DNA of 64,000 nt from Lachnospiraceae bacterium (GCA_910574965.1 CAJTDB010000001.1:1-64000), one strand, 5' to 3'; counted from the stretch's first letter, positions 8,651 through 17,176 are shown. Notes: generated by a model from the letters alone, not told the origin. Program-made: numbers and translations.

Positions 8651-9958
8651 ATGGAATATCGGATTGAACAACAGAAGGAGCTTTCGGAGAAGCTACGAAT
8701 ACTGGCAGATGCGGCCAAATATGATGTCGCCTGTACGTCCAGCGGCGTGGACCGGAGCAATACGGGAAAGGGCATCGGGAACTGCATTGTGCCCGGCATC
8801 TGCCACAGCTTCAGTGCAGACGGCAGATGTATTTCCCTTTTGAAAATTCTTTTTACCAATGAATGCGTTTTTGACTGCAAGTACTGTATCAACCGGCGAA
8901 GCAATGATGTGCCGAGAGCTTCCTTCACTCCCCAGGAGGTGTGTGATCTGACCATTGGTTTTTACAGACGGAATTATATCGAAGGACTTTTCCTGAGCTC
9001 CGGGATTATTCAGAGTCCGGATGTGACGATGGACCTTCTGTATCAGACGCTTTGGAAACTGCGCAGGGAGTATGGATTCCAGGGATATATCCATGTGAAA
9101 GCCATTCCTGGGGCGGATGCAGAGCTGATCGCCCGGACGGGATATCTGGCGGACCGGATGAGCGTCAATCTGGAGCTTCCCACCGGAGAAGGGCTAAAAG
9201 TGCTGGCGCCCCAGAAGCAGCGGTCGAAGATGATGGCGCCCATCCGGCAGGTGCGGGAGGCGAGAAAACAGAACAAAAACGAACTGGCACTCTATCGGCA
9301 TGCGCCGAAGTTTGTGCCGGCGGGACAGTCTACCCAGATGATTATCGGAGCCACAGGAGAAAGCGACTGGCAGATTATGAAGGTGGCGGAGCATATGTAT
9401 CAGAAATATGAGATGAAGCGGGTCTTTTATTCCGCTTTTCTCCGGGTCAACGAGGACAGCCTTCTTCCGGTGCTGCCGGGTGGTCCGCCTCTTCTTCGGG
9501 AACATCGGCTGTATCAGGCAGACTGGCTTCTGCGGTTCTATGGTTTTGGGACAGAGGAACTTTTGTCGGAGGAGAATCCGGACTTTAATCTGCTTCTGGA
9601 TCCCAAATGCGACTGGGCGCTTCGGCATCTGGACCGGTTTCCGGTAGAGGTCATGGGGGCAGATTATCATACGCTCCTTCGGGTACCAGGCATCGGATAC
9701 CGCTCAGCAGGACGGATTGTAAAGGCCAGAGGATTGGGGACCTTAGACTATGGGAACCTGAAAAAGATGGGGGTTGTGTTAAAGAGGGCCGTCTATTTTA
9801 TCACCTGCGGCGGCAGACAGATGTATCCGGTGAAGCTTCAGGAGGACTACATTCTCCGGAACCTTCTGGATGGAAAGGAAAAGCTGTCAGCAGATGCAAA
9901 AGATACATCTGTTTACCGGCAGATGTCATTGTTCGATGATCCGCGTTTTTCAGTGTGA
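8651..9958 (+). CDS. Putative DNA modification/repair radical SAM protein (TIGR03916 type)
   Basis: A 435-residue radical SAM protein. The 4Fe-4S/SAM motif is C72-x3-C76-x2-C79 (CVFDCKYC). A C-terminal helix-hairpin-helix-like DNA-binding motif (VPGIGYRSAGRI, near 344) follows the barrel. This domain order matches the family labelled putative DNA modification/repair radical SAM protein, which always travels with the type of gene that follows here. The reaction is unknown. The ATG at 8651 sits 8 bases after AGGAG; the ATG at 8645 would be too close. The two LexA boxes upstream place it in the SOS regulon. Its end overlaps the next gene by 23 bases. Confidence 0.85.
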   Translation: MEYRIEQQKELSEKLRILADAAKYDVACTSSGVDRSNTGKGIGNCIVPGICHSFSADGRCISLLKILFTNECVFDCKYCINRRSNDVPRASFTPQEVCDLTIGFYRRNYIEGLFLSSGIIQSPDVTMDLLYQTLWKLRREYGFQGYIHVKAIPGADAELIARTGYLADRMSVNLELPTGEGLKVLAPQKQRSKMMAPIRQVREARKQNKNELALYRHAPKFVPAGQSTQMIIGATGESDWQIMKVAEHMYQKYEMKRVFYSAFLRVNEDSLLPVLPGGPPLLREHRLYQADWLLRFYGFGTEELLSEENPDFNLLLDPKCDWALRHLDRFPVEVMGADYHTLLRVPGIGYRSAGRIVKARGLGTLDYGNLKKMGVVLKRAVYFITCGGRQMYPVKLQEDYILRNLLDGKEKLSADAKDTSVYRQMSLFDDPRFSV

Positions 9959-10739
9959 AGATACCCTGACGGGAATCATGACTGGCGTCTATGACGCGTG
10001 GGACAGTCGGCTGGGGCATGGACAGGTGAGGCTTCAGACGGCACAGAACATGGAGCCGGAACTGTTTTGCGAATATGTAACCGTTTTTCCGGATCTTGTG
10101 AAAGCGGAAAAAGTGCTTCGTACCATACAAAGACGCATGGGAGAGGAAGCCTTTGAGATGATTGCCTATGCGTCGTCCTATCCGGACGACCGGAAAGCGG
10201 ATGCACTTTACCGGATGATCGTGCTGGGCCTGCATCTGCCGGACGGGCGGGAGATCTGCGGGATGCTGACGCAGCCGGAAGTACGCCTGGTGTTTGAACT
10301 TCGCAGAAAGGCGTGGCATATCGCCCATCGGTATATGGGCTTCGTGCGTTTTCGGGAGCTGAAAAGCGGAGTGCTCTTGTCGGTTATCGATGCGGAGGCA
10401 GATGTACTGGCGCTGATTGCTCCGCATTTTGCGGATCGGCTGCCGCTGGAGAACTGGACCATTTACGACCGCCGCCGAAAGAAAGCTGCCGTTCATCCGG
10501 CGGGAAAGGGCTGGCTGATTTTGGAGGAAGTGGAAGAAGCGTGTTTTTGCTCTCAGAAAGAGTCCGAAGAAGAGGCCCGTTATGATGCACTCTGGAAAAT
10601 ATTTCATCAGGCAGTGGGCATTGCAGAGCGTACGAATCCAGACCTTCAGTCCTCATTTCTGCCGCGGAAATTCCGGCCGTTTATGAACGAATTTTCCGGA
10701 CAGCAGGAGGCATCCAAAGGTGGCCGGGACTTGCTGTAA
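9936..10739 (+). CDS. TIGR03915-type putative DNA repair protein, radical SAM partner
   Basis: A 267-residue protein of the conserved partner family of the radical SAM protein upstream (TIGR03915, putative DNA metabolism/repair protein). Family members begin with a short strand and CEDT-x-x-GI-x-TG-x-YDAW, seen here at residues 7-21. The C-terminal part contains a HxxxxGIAERxNP-like segment (HQAVGIAERTNP) and a conserved FRPFMNEF end region. The ATG at 9936 has no visible ribosome binding site and lies 23 bases inside the previous gene, so translation is probably coupled. It shares the SOS promoter. Enzymatic activity is not known. Confidence 0.8.
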   Translation: MIRVFQCEDTLTGIMTGVYDAWDSRLGHGQVRLQTAQNMEPELFCEYVTVFPDLVKAEKVLRTIQRRMGEEAFEMIAYASSYPDDRKADALYRMIVLGLHLPDGREICGMLTQPEVRLVFELRRKAWHIAHRYMGFVRFRELKSGVLLSVIDAEADVLALIAPHFADRLPLENWTIYDRRRKKAAVHPAGKGWLILEEVEEACFCSQKESEEEARYDALWKIFHQAVGIAERTNPDLQSSFLPRKFRPFMNEFSGQQEASKGGRDLL

Positions 10740-11039
10740 AAATATGCATGGTTCCTGCATTTTTGTAAAAAATGCAAAAAATCCCAGGGGGTTTCCAGGC
10801 CTTCAAATGCATGGGATGTAAACAAAAATGAAAGGAAAATCCGGCGGATCGTCTTATTTTATAAAAAGGAGCGAAGGGGAACTTTGGGAAATTATGCATT
10901 TTATACAGAAAAAAGGCGCTGCAGACAGGCGGCTGAAATTTGACAGATCAAAAAAGGGGAGTATAATAAAAAGCACAACAGCATAGTTGAGAACACACTT
11001 TGTAACCGACATATTCTTTGTTTGATTGAGGAGTTGCAG
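10740..11039. other. Intergenic region with AT-rich hairpin and promoter
   Basis: About 300 bases without a gene. At 10756-10776 TGCATTTTT and AAAAATGCA pair around a 3-base loop, followed by more A residues. This may act as a weak terminator after the repair pair in either direction. The right part carries the promoter listed at 10940-10967. Nothing else is recognisable. Confidence 0.4.
10940..10967 (+). promoter_or_regulatory. Sigma-A promoter of the HPr-like gene
   Basis: A perfect TTGACA (10940-10945), a 16-base spacer and a perfect TATAAT (10962-10967), about 75 bases before the start codon at 11045. It predicts strong constitutive transcription. Confidence 0.75.
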
Positions 11040-11044
11040 ACACC

Positions 11045-11269
11045 ATGAGAGAGACAAGAATCAGGCTCAATGTAGACGATGTAAGTGATTTTGTAAGAGC
11101 GGCGGCAGAATGTGATTTTGATGTGGATGTGAAATATAACAGAATCCTGGTCGACGCGAAATCCATCCTCGGAGTGATGAGTATGGATCTGAACCATGTA
11201 CTGACAGTGAAGTGTTACGGGGAGAGTCCCCGGTTTGAGAGCTTCCTGCAAAGGTACGCAGTTGCTTAA
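11045..11269 (+). CDS. HPr-like protein lacking the phospho-accepting His
   Basis: A 74-residue protein with the size and strand/helix order of HPr phosphocarriers. Residues around 15-20 (DFVRAAAECD) take the place of the usual active loop with its catalytic His, which is absent; the Ser region (ILGVMSMDL, near 41-49) is retained. It is likely a regulatory HPr paralogue rather than a PTS phosphocarrier. The gene is monocistronic, with its own strong promoter and a terminator at 11312. Confidence 0.7.
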   Translation: MRETRIRLNVDDVSDFVRAAAECDFDVDVKYNRILVDAKSILGVMSMDLNHVLTVKCYGESPRFESFLQRYAVA

Positions 11270-11311
11270 TTTGCCAGTTTCTATGTTTTGTACCCTATAA
11301 ATACCCCCTTT

Positions 11312-11342
11312 AAAGACAGTTCCCTTGCGGAGCTGTCTTTTT
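11312..11342 (+). terminator. Intrinsic terminator after the HPr-like gene
   Basis: AAAGACAG (11312-11319) pairs with CTGTCTTT (11333-11340), extended by GTTCC/GGAGC with wobble pairs, and runs into T residues. Confidence 0.75.
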
Positions 11343-11483
11343 CCGTTGGGGAGGAAGAGCGCCCGCTAAAGGCGGACAGGTATACCCGACTGTCCGCTCC
11401 AATCCGCACAGCGCTGCCCATTCGCCCGCCGGGGCATTGCCTCTTTGCCGGATCGGAGTCGGGATAAGAAAGAGATTTCAAGG

Positions 11484-11531
11484 TTGTAATTGAGAGTGGG
11501 AATTGTTATAATTTAAAGAGAACATAAGTTT
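11484..11531 (+). promoter_or_regulatory. Promoter with near-match LexA box for the helicase gene
   Basis: TTGTAA (11484-11489), 17 bases and TATAAT (11507-11512) form a good promoter. GAAC-ATAA-GTTT (11520-11531) lies directly after the -10, where LexA boxes work well. It has one mismatch to GAAC-N4-GTTC but fits the degenerate GTTY half of the Gram-positive consensus. SOS control of the gene at 11547 is likely but less sure than for the gene at 8651. Confidence 0.6.
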
Positions 11532-11546
11532 GGGAGAGGAGCGGTT

Positions 11547-13913
11547 ATGGGAGATTCGGATATACGGATATCGGTCCGGAATCTGGTGGAATTTTTGCTG
11601 CAGAGCGGAGATTTGGACAACCGGTACGGGGGGCGCCGGGAGATGGAGGCTATGCAGGCCGGGAGCAGGGTGCACCGGAAAATTCAGGGACGCATGGGGG
11701 CCGGTTATCAGGCGGAGGCGGTTCTGAAAGAAACCGTGATGCTGGGGGATATAAACGTTCAGATAGAAGGACGGGCAGACGGGATCTGGACGGATGATGG
11801 GATCGTAACCATAGATGAGATTAAAGGGACTTATAAAGATGTGGGACAGATGACAGAGGCGGCTTTGGTCCATCTGGCTCAGGCAAGATGCTATGGATGG
11901 ATCTATGGGATACAGAACGGGCTTGAGAAGCTGCGTATTCGAATGATCTATGTGAATCTGGATACTGAAGCCCAGCGATATTTTACAGAAGAACATACAT
12001 TCGAATTTTTAAACGAATGGTTTTGGGGACTCATGAAAGAGTATGAGAAATGGGTCTCTTTTGAATTGCGGTGGAAAGAGAGACGCGGCAGGTCTTTGAG
12101 AGAGCTGTCTTTTCCCTATGAATATCGAAAGGGACAGAGGGACTTGATCGTCAGCGTATACCGGACAATCTTAAGGAGGAAAAGGCTGTTTATACAGGCT
12201 CCCACGGGGGTGGGAAAGACACTGGCGGCGCTCTTTCCGGCGCTGAAAGCCATGGGAGAGGGGCACAATGACAAGATATTCTATCTGACCGCCAGGACGA
12301 TTACCAGGACTGTAGCAAAGGATGCTCTGGACCTTCTAAGAAAGCAGGGGATGTGCGTAAAGTCCATCGTCCTTACGGCAAAAGAAAAGCTCTGCATCTG
12401 CGAGGAGACGGCCTGCGATCCGGATCACTGTCCCTATGCAAAGGGGCATTTTGACCGAATCAATGAAGCGGTCTACGACCTGTGGACTGCGGGTCCGGAT
12501 TCTCTGACCAGGGAAGTGATCCTTGCCCAGTCGCACAAGTATCAGGTCTGTCCTTTTGAACTGAATCTGGATCTGTCTGTGTGGGTGGATGTAATCGTCT
12601 GCGATTATAATTATGTTTTTGATCCTAAAGTATATCTAAAGCGTTTTTTTGGCGAGAGTGTCAAAGGGTCCTGGCTCTTTTTAGTGGACGAAGCCCACAA
12701 TCTGGTGGAGCGGGGGCGCAAAATGTACAGTGCCAGTCTCCGAAAAGAGGACTTTCTGGAAATGAAGCGGCTGCTCCGGGGAAAGAGCGAAGGACTGGCG
12801 CAGGCGCTGGAGCGGTGCAACCGGCATCTGCTTACACTGAAACGGGAATGCGAAGGCGGCTGCCAGAGATTGGAGCAGGTGGGCGGCCTGTCTATGAATC
12901 TTTTGCATCTGATTGCGGAAATCGACCGCTTTTTGGAGCATCCGATTTCGGAGGAACTGCGTAAAACGCTGATGGATTTTTATTTTCAGGTGCGGGATTT
13001 TCTGAATATTTCGGAACGGGCGGACGAAAATTATGAGATCTACACGGAACTTGACCAGGAGGGAAAATTTCTGATTCATTTGTTCTGTGTGCGGCCGGCG
13101 GTCAATCTGAGACTTTGCATGGACAAGGGAATCAGCACGATCTTTTTCTCGGCCACTTTGCTTCCGGTTAATTATTATAAAGATCTTCTGACAGGGGATA
13201 TGGAGGATTACGCAGTTTATGCCCGGTCACCTTTTGATACGGGAAAACGGCTGCTTTTAATAGGGACAGATGTGAGCAGCCGGTATACAAGGCGGGGTGA
13301 GGCAGAGTACCAGAGGATGGCAGACTATGTGTGCCGGACCGTCAAAAGCCGGAAGGGAAATTATCTGATTTTCTTTCCCTCCTATCAAATGCTGAACGAA
13401 GTCTATACCCGCTGCATGGGACAGGCGGATTTCTTATGTGTTCGTCAGGAATCCGGGATGGACGAAGCAGAGCGGGAGCAGTTCCTTTTGATGTTCGAGG
13501 AGGAGCCGGCAAAAAGTATGGGTGCGTTTTGCGTGATGGGAGGGATTTTCTCTGAGGGAATCGATCTGGTGAATGACCGACTGATCGGGGCACTGATTAT
13601 CGGGACCGGACTTCCTATGGTATGTCGGGAGAGGGAGATTGTAAAAGCATATTTTGAACGGAAGGGAATGGACGGCTTTGCATATGCATATCAGTATCCA
13701 GGCATGAATAAGGTGCTGCAGGCGGCCGGAAGAGTCATTCGGACGGACGAGGACCGGGGTGTCATTCTGCTTCTGGATGAGCGGTTTGCAGGCAGAGACT
13801 ATCAGCGGCTGTTTCCAAGGGAGTGGGAGGAGCACAGCTACTGCAGACTGGATTCCGTGTCTGGATATCTGGACAGTTTCTGGGAAATGCAAATGCCTAA
13901 AAATAATCCATAA
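11547..13913 (+). CDS. XPD/DinG-like helicase with N-terminal PD-(D/E)XK-like domain
   Basis: A 788-residue SF2 DNA helicase of the Rad3/XPD/DinG group. Residues 1-150 look like a PD-(D/E)XK nuclease: GRAD near 75 and the E-x-K of DEIKG near 90. Walker A is APTGVGKT near 218 and the DEAH box is DEAHN near 380. Five cysteines (283, 285, 290, 295, 335) supply the 4Fe-4S cluster between motifs Ia and II. The C-terminal motif VI region ends QAAGRVIR. The expected role is ATP-driven 5'-3' unwinding of damaged or recombining DNA with possible nuclease trimming. GGAGAGGAG precedes the ATG. The preceding promoter carries a LexA-like site, as for dinG. The gene overlaps the convergent LysR gene by 17 bases. 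Confidence 0.85.
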   Translation: MGDSDIRISVRNLVEFLLQSGDLDNRYGGRREMEAMQAGSRVHRKIQGRMGAGYQAEAVLKETVMLGDINVQIEGRADGIWTDDGIVTIDEIKGTYKDVGQMTEAALVHLAQARCYGWIYGIQNGLEKLRIRMIYVNLDTEAQRYFTEEHTFEFLNEWFWGLMKEYEKWVSFELRWKERRGRSLRELSFPYEYRKGQRDLIVSVYRTILRRKRLFIQAPTGVGKTLAALFPALKAMGEGHNDKIFYLTARTITRTVAKDALDLLRKQGMCVKSIVLTAKEKLCICEETACDPDHCPYAKGHFDRINEAVYDLWTAGPDSLTREVILAQSHKYQVCPFELNLDLSVWVDVIVCDYNYVFDPKVYLKRFFGESVKGSWLFLVDEAHNLVERGRKMYSASLRKEDFLEMKRLLRGKSEGLAQALERCNRHLLTLKRECEGGCQRLEQVGGLSMNLLHLIAEIDRFLEHPISEELRKTLMDFYFQVRDFLNISERADENYEIYTELDQEGKFLIHLFCVRPAVNLRLCMDKGISTIFFSATLLPVNYYKDLLTGDMEDYAVYARSPFDTGKRLLLIGTDVSSRYTRRGEAEYQRMADYVCRTVKSRKGNYLIFFPSYQMLNEVYTRCMGQADFLCVRQESGMDEAEREQFLLMFEEEPAKSMGAFCVMGGIFSEGIDLVNDRLIGALIIGTGLPMVCREREIVKAYFERKGMDGFAYAYQYPGMNKVLQAAGRVIRTDEDRGVILLLDERFAGRDYQRLFPREWEEHSYCRLDSVSGYLDSFWEMQMPKNNP

Positions 13914-14775
13914 ACTGTCTGGCGGCGTTGCTGACGGGCATCTGTTCTTTGTGGACAAGGGCTAACTGACGGCTGGGAAGTGTGGATGCAAGCCGAATGG
14001 GAAACAGGTCGTGGAGCTTCTGAGTTACACAGAAATCAGGAACAAAGGCGATGCCAAGGCCAATGTCTGCCAGATCTAAGAGCAGGTCGTTGGAACTCAG
14101 TTCGATTTCCGGCACCAGGTCTAGCTGATGCTGCTGGAACATGGAATGCACAAATTCACTGGTGGTACTGTTCCTTCCGAGCATCAGGATCGGATAATCC
14201 AGAAGCTCCTGAAGGGACAGCGTTTTCTGCTGCAGTTCTTTGTAGTATTTTCGGCTGGCAATAAAGCAGTCCTGAAATTCCTTGATATAGCGAATGTGGA
14301 AGCCGTGCCCCAGACGGGAATTAGGGTAATTGGTGAAGATCAGGTCTACGGCGCCGCTCTCTAACAGATCCACGCACCGGATGGATGTCTGGTTTGTCAC
14401 TTTAATGTGGACATTGGGGTATTCCCGGTGGAAACGGCTTAGATAGGGAACAAGAAAATACCGGCAGATGGTGTCGCTGGCGCCGATCCGAATCTGCCCG
14501 CCGCCTAAAGTATGGGATTCCATCAACTGGGCTTCTCCCCGCTTAATTAGATTCATAGCAGGTTCAATATGGCGCAGCAGGATCTCCCCTTCGGGAGTGA
14601 GCTGCACCTTTTTTGTGCTGCGGATAAACAGAGGCAGATTCAGTTTTTTTTCCAGTACCTTGATGGACTGGCTGACAGCGGACTGAGAGATATAGAGCTT
14701 CTTGGACGCTTCGGAAAAGCTTAGAGAAACGGCCACATGGTAGAACACTTTATACAGTTCGTAGTTGATGTCCAT
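13897..14775 (-). CDS. LysR-family transcriptional regulator
   Basis: A 292-residue LysR-type regulator: an N-terminal winged helix (1-65, with ISQSAVSQSIKVLEKKL as recognition helix) and a two-lobed substrate-binding domain from about 90. Ligand and targets are unknown. AAGGAGG stands about 7 bases before the ATG. On the minus strand a perfect LexA box lies 54 bases upstream, between this gene and the DUF1294 gene, suggesting DNA-damage control of a metabolic-type regulator. It is convergent with the helicase gene. Confidence 0.88.
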   Translation of the reverse strand: MDINYELYKVFYHVAVSLSFSEASKKLYISQSAVSQSIKVLEKKLNLPLFIRSTKKVQLTPEGEILLRHIEPAMNLIKRGEAQLMESHTLGGGQIRIGASDTICRYFLVPYLSRFHREYPNVHIKVTNQTSIRCVDLLESGAVDLIFTNYPNSRLGHGFHIRYIKEFQDCFIASRKYYKELQQKTLSLQELLDYPILMLGRNSTTSEFVHSMFQQHQLDLVPEIELSSNDLLLDLADIGLGIAFVPDFCVTQKLHDLFPIRLASTLPSRQLALVHKEQMPVSNAARQFMDYF

Positions 14776-14828
14776 CCGGTTCCTCCTTTGCGGAATGGGG
14801 GCGCAGGTCTTTCTTCCTTATTATGTAA

Positions 14829-14840
14829 GAACATATGTTC
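14829..14840. promoter_or_regulatory. Perfect LexA (SOS) box
   Basis: GAAC-ATAT-GTTC, flanked by A and T, is a perfect palindrome that fits the extended Gram-positive SOS consensus. On the minus strand it lies between the stop of the DUF1294 gene and the start of the LysR gene, so it would control LysR. A CATAAT -10-like hexamer follows it on the minus strand; the -35 is poor. Confidence 0.65.
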
Positions 14841-14849
14841 TTTTCGCAT

Positions 14850-15128
14850 TTATAGAAAATATCGGATCCAGACCGCAAGGCCTATATGCAGAGCCAGGAT
14901 TGCCGGCATACCAAAGGCAAAATACCAGTGACGGGTCTTATGACGGAAAAAGTGCATCCCGGCCAGCGTTCCGGCAGAACCGCCCAGAAGTGATGTAAGG
15001 AACAGTGTCTTTTCCGGAATGCGCCATTGATGCTTTCTGGCCCTCTTCTTGTCCGAACCCATAAGGACAAAACCAAACAGATTCATAAAGAGAAGGTAGA
15101 TGAATAAAAAATAAGAAAGATAAGGCAT
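14850..15128 (-). CDS. DUF1294 small membrane protein
   Basis: A 92-residue membrane protein of the DUF1294 family. Three hydrophobic helices are visible (about 3-22, 42-60 and 72-90). The polar loop SDKKRARKHQWRIPE after helix 1 and the HKTRHW motif before the last helix are characteristic. Function is unknown. It is followed on the same strand by the LysR gene. Confidence 0.8.
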   Translation of the reverse strand: MPYLSYFLFIYLLFMNLFGFVLMGSDKKRARKHQWRIPEKTLFLTSLLGGSAGTLAGMHFFRHKTRHWYFAFGMPAILALHIGLAVWIRYFL

Positions 15129-15322
15129 AAAAGGAGCTCCTGTGATCGTTTTATAGGTGTCTGTTGGATTTCTTAAATCATAACAGAAATTGGAGGGGAA
15201 AAAAAGAGGATTTTAAAGAATCTTTTCCTATTCGTATAAGAGCCGGATTTCTTGGCGGGCCTGGAAAATGTCGTTTCCTGTAAGATAACCGCGGACTATA
15301 TGCAAAATAATCTGCAAACAGA

Positions 15323-15392
15323 TTGACAAAATATACCAAATACATTACAATATAAAATAAGTTTACTAAAAAAAAGTAGTACATATAGTAAA
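15323..15392 (+). promoter_or_regulatory. Promoter and candidate BlaI operator of the M56/BlaI operon
   Basis: TTGACA (15323-15328), 17 bases and TACAAT (15346-15351) make a near-consensus promoter. Just downstream, TTTACTA (15362-15368) and TAGTAAA (15386-15392) form an inverted repeat with AGTAGTACAT between them. This overlaps the expected transcription start and its ACTA/TAGT and TACA content resembles BlaI/MecI boxes, so autorepression by the BlaI-like product is plausible. Confidence 0.6.
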
Positions 15393-15434
15393 GGCTGAAT
15401 ATGTGTGCAGGTTCAAAGACAGGAGATGAAAGAC

Positions 15435-16784
15435 ATGTTTCGAAATATTCTGTTTGCCATGTCTTTATCGGGCAGTGTGGTAGTACTGCTTTATCTGTTT
15501 TTTTATCCATTGGCAAAACGTTATTTTCCTTTGGTTTGGAGATACCGGGTTTTGAAAATAGCAGTATTTTTTTACCTGGTACCTGTTTCCAGGTGGAAAT
15601 ACCGGATCTTTGATCTGGGGAGGACTTTGTTTCCTGAATTGTGGGATAAAATATATACGGGACCGGGTTTCCGGAGCACATACAGTATTGTAATGGGAAA
15701 TGGGTGGATACGATGGTCATCAGGCGTCTACGGAGTTGTTTTTCTTATTATGACATGTGTGATCATCTCCATTTTGATTTATTCTGGCTCCATTCTGAAA
15801 GACCGAAGAGTGAGAAGGGCTTATCTGGCCGGTTCGGAGGAGGCTGGAAGCCAGAAGCTGTCCCATATATTCCGGCAGATACAAAAGGAACTGCATATCA
15901 AAAGACGCGTCAGGATTCAATGCTCTGAATATTGTTCGTCTCCTGTGACATGCGGACTTCTTTTTCCGGTCGTGTATTTTCCTGATTACGGGGACAACGG
16001 GCCGGGCGACAGCTCCTTGCGGTATATGGTTAAGCATGAACTTCTGCACATTAAGCATCATGACCTTCTGATGAGATATCTGGGGTTTTTGGTTCTGGCA
16101 GTTCACTGGTTCAATCCGCTCAGCTATTTTCTGGTTCATGAGCTGTCCGACATCGGAGAGATGTGCTGCGACAACGGTGTTCTGGACGGAGAAGGGGAAA
16201 ACGGTCGTAAGCAATACGGCGAACTGCTTTTACAGGCGGCAGTCTGCAAAGCGCCGGGAACGGAGGCTTCCTTCTTTGTTGGTCTGGCAGGCCGAAGACA
16301 GCAAAAAATAATAAAAAGGAGAATTATAGAAATGAAGAGAAACAGAAAACAAAAGATCATATTTTCTATTCTGGTTATGATTCTGATCAGCATGGCGGGC
16401 GGAATGACCGCTTTTGCCTATACACCGTTCCAGACGGTCAGTGATATGAGAAATGACAGCATAGACGGTTGCTGGATGGTCAATGACGGGGTGATGCCGG
16501 ATGCCTGGTATTTGGATGAGGATGAGAAACCGGAAATGATCTTATGGGATGATTACTTTATCGACAGTGCTGGAAATGCAGCCGAGATAACGGACGAGGA
16601 TTTTCTGGGACGGGCGATATGCAAACATGATTATAGTATTTCCGGTACGTATTATAATCATGTAAAAAACAGTCAGGGCGGATGCACAGTAACAGAGTAT
16701 GAGGCGAAGAGATGCTCGATGTGCGGTTCCGTTCAAAAAGGAGATGTAACTAACGTAGTTACATATCAAAAATGTCCCCATTGA
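15435..16784 (+). CDS. M56 (BlaR1-family) membrane metallopeptidase with Cys/His-rich sensor
   Basis: A 449-residue protein of the BlaR1/MecR1 M56 family. There are N-terminal membrane helices (about 5-25, 35-50, 95-120), a cytoplasmic zinc protease domain with HELLH at 201-205 and EMCCD further on, then a last membrane helix at about 306-328. The extracellular part (about 329-449) is only about 120 residues and has no penicillin-binding domain; instead it carries a Cys/His pattern (CKH, YNH, GGC, CSMC, KCPH) that looks zinc-ribbon-like. The family transmits an outside signal by cleaving a BlaI-type repressor, here the next gene. AGGAG stands 9 bases before the ATG at 15435; earlier in-frame starts lack a well-placed site. 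Confidence 0.8.
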   Translation: MFRNILFAMSLSGSVVVLLYLFFYPLAKRYFPLVWRYRVLKIAVFFYLVPVSRWKYRIFDLGRTLFPELWDKIYTGPGFRSTYSIVMGNGWIRWSSGVYGVVFLIMTCVIISILIYSGSILKDRRVRRAYLAGSEEAGSQKLSHIFRQIQKELHIKRRVRIQCSEYCSSPVTCGLLFPVVYFPDYGDNGPGDSSLRYMVKHELLHIKHHDLLMRYLGFLVLAVHWFNPLSYFLVHELSDIGEMCCDNGVLDGEGENGRKQYGELLLQAAVCKAPGTEASFFVGLAGRRQQKIIKRRIIEMKRNRKQKIIFSILVMILISMAGGMTAFAYTPFQTVSDMRNDSIDGCWMVNDGVMPDAWYLDEDEKPEMILWDDYFIDSAGNAAEITDEDFLGRAICKHDYSISGTYYNHVKNSQGGCTVTEYEAKRCSMCGSVQKGDVTNVVTYQKCPH

Positions 16785-16804
16785 TAGAGAAAGGCAAAGC
16801 TCAT

Positions 16805-17176
16805 ATGAATAAAACATATGGTTTAACGAATACAGAGATGCAGATTATGGAGCTGTTATGGCAGGCTGAAAAGCCCATGACCTTTCGGGAGATTATGGCA
16901 GTTGCCATAGACAAATGGGAAAAGACCTGGAAAGTGCAGACCTTAAGCACCTATCTGGCAAATCTGCAGAGAATGGGCATGATCGAAGCCGCAAAAGGTG
17001 CTACGCCGTATAATGCATATTATGCCGCCTGTACAAAAGAACAGCATATTCATAACTGGACCAAGAAGATGGTGAAGGAGTGCTACGGAAACTCCATCAG
17101 CCGGCTGATGTGTGCTTTTATCGGAGAAGGGGCGCTGACAGAAGAGGAAGCGGAGGAGCTGCGGAAATTACTGTAA
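16805..17176 (+). CDS. BlaI/MecI/CopY-family repressor
   Basis: A 123-residue winged-helix repressor of the BlaI/MecI family. The N-terminal domain TNTEMQIMELLWQ is diagnostic; the recognition helix region is LSTYLANLQRMGMI. The C-terminal dimerisation helix ends in EAEELRKLL. The M56 protease encoded just upstream would inactivate it. GAGAAAGG lies before the ATG at 16805, 20 bases after the upstream stop. It probably represses its own operon through the inverted repeat at 15362-15392. Confidence 0.87.
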   Translation: MNKTYGLTNTEMQIMELLWQAEKPMTFREIMAVAIDKWEKTWKVQTLSTYLANLQRMGMIEAAKGATPYNAYYAACTKEQHIHNWTKKMVKECYGNSISRLMCAFIGEGALTEEEAEELRKLL

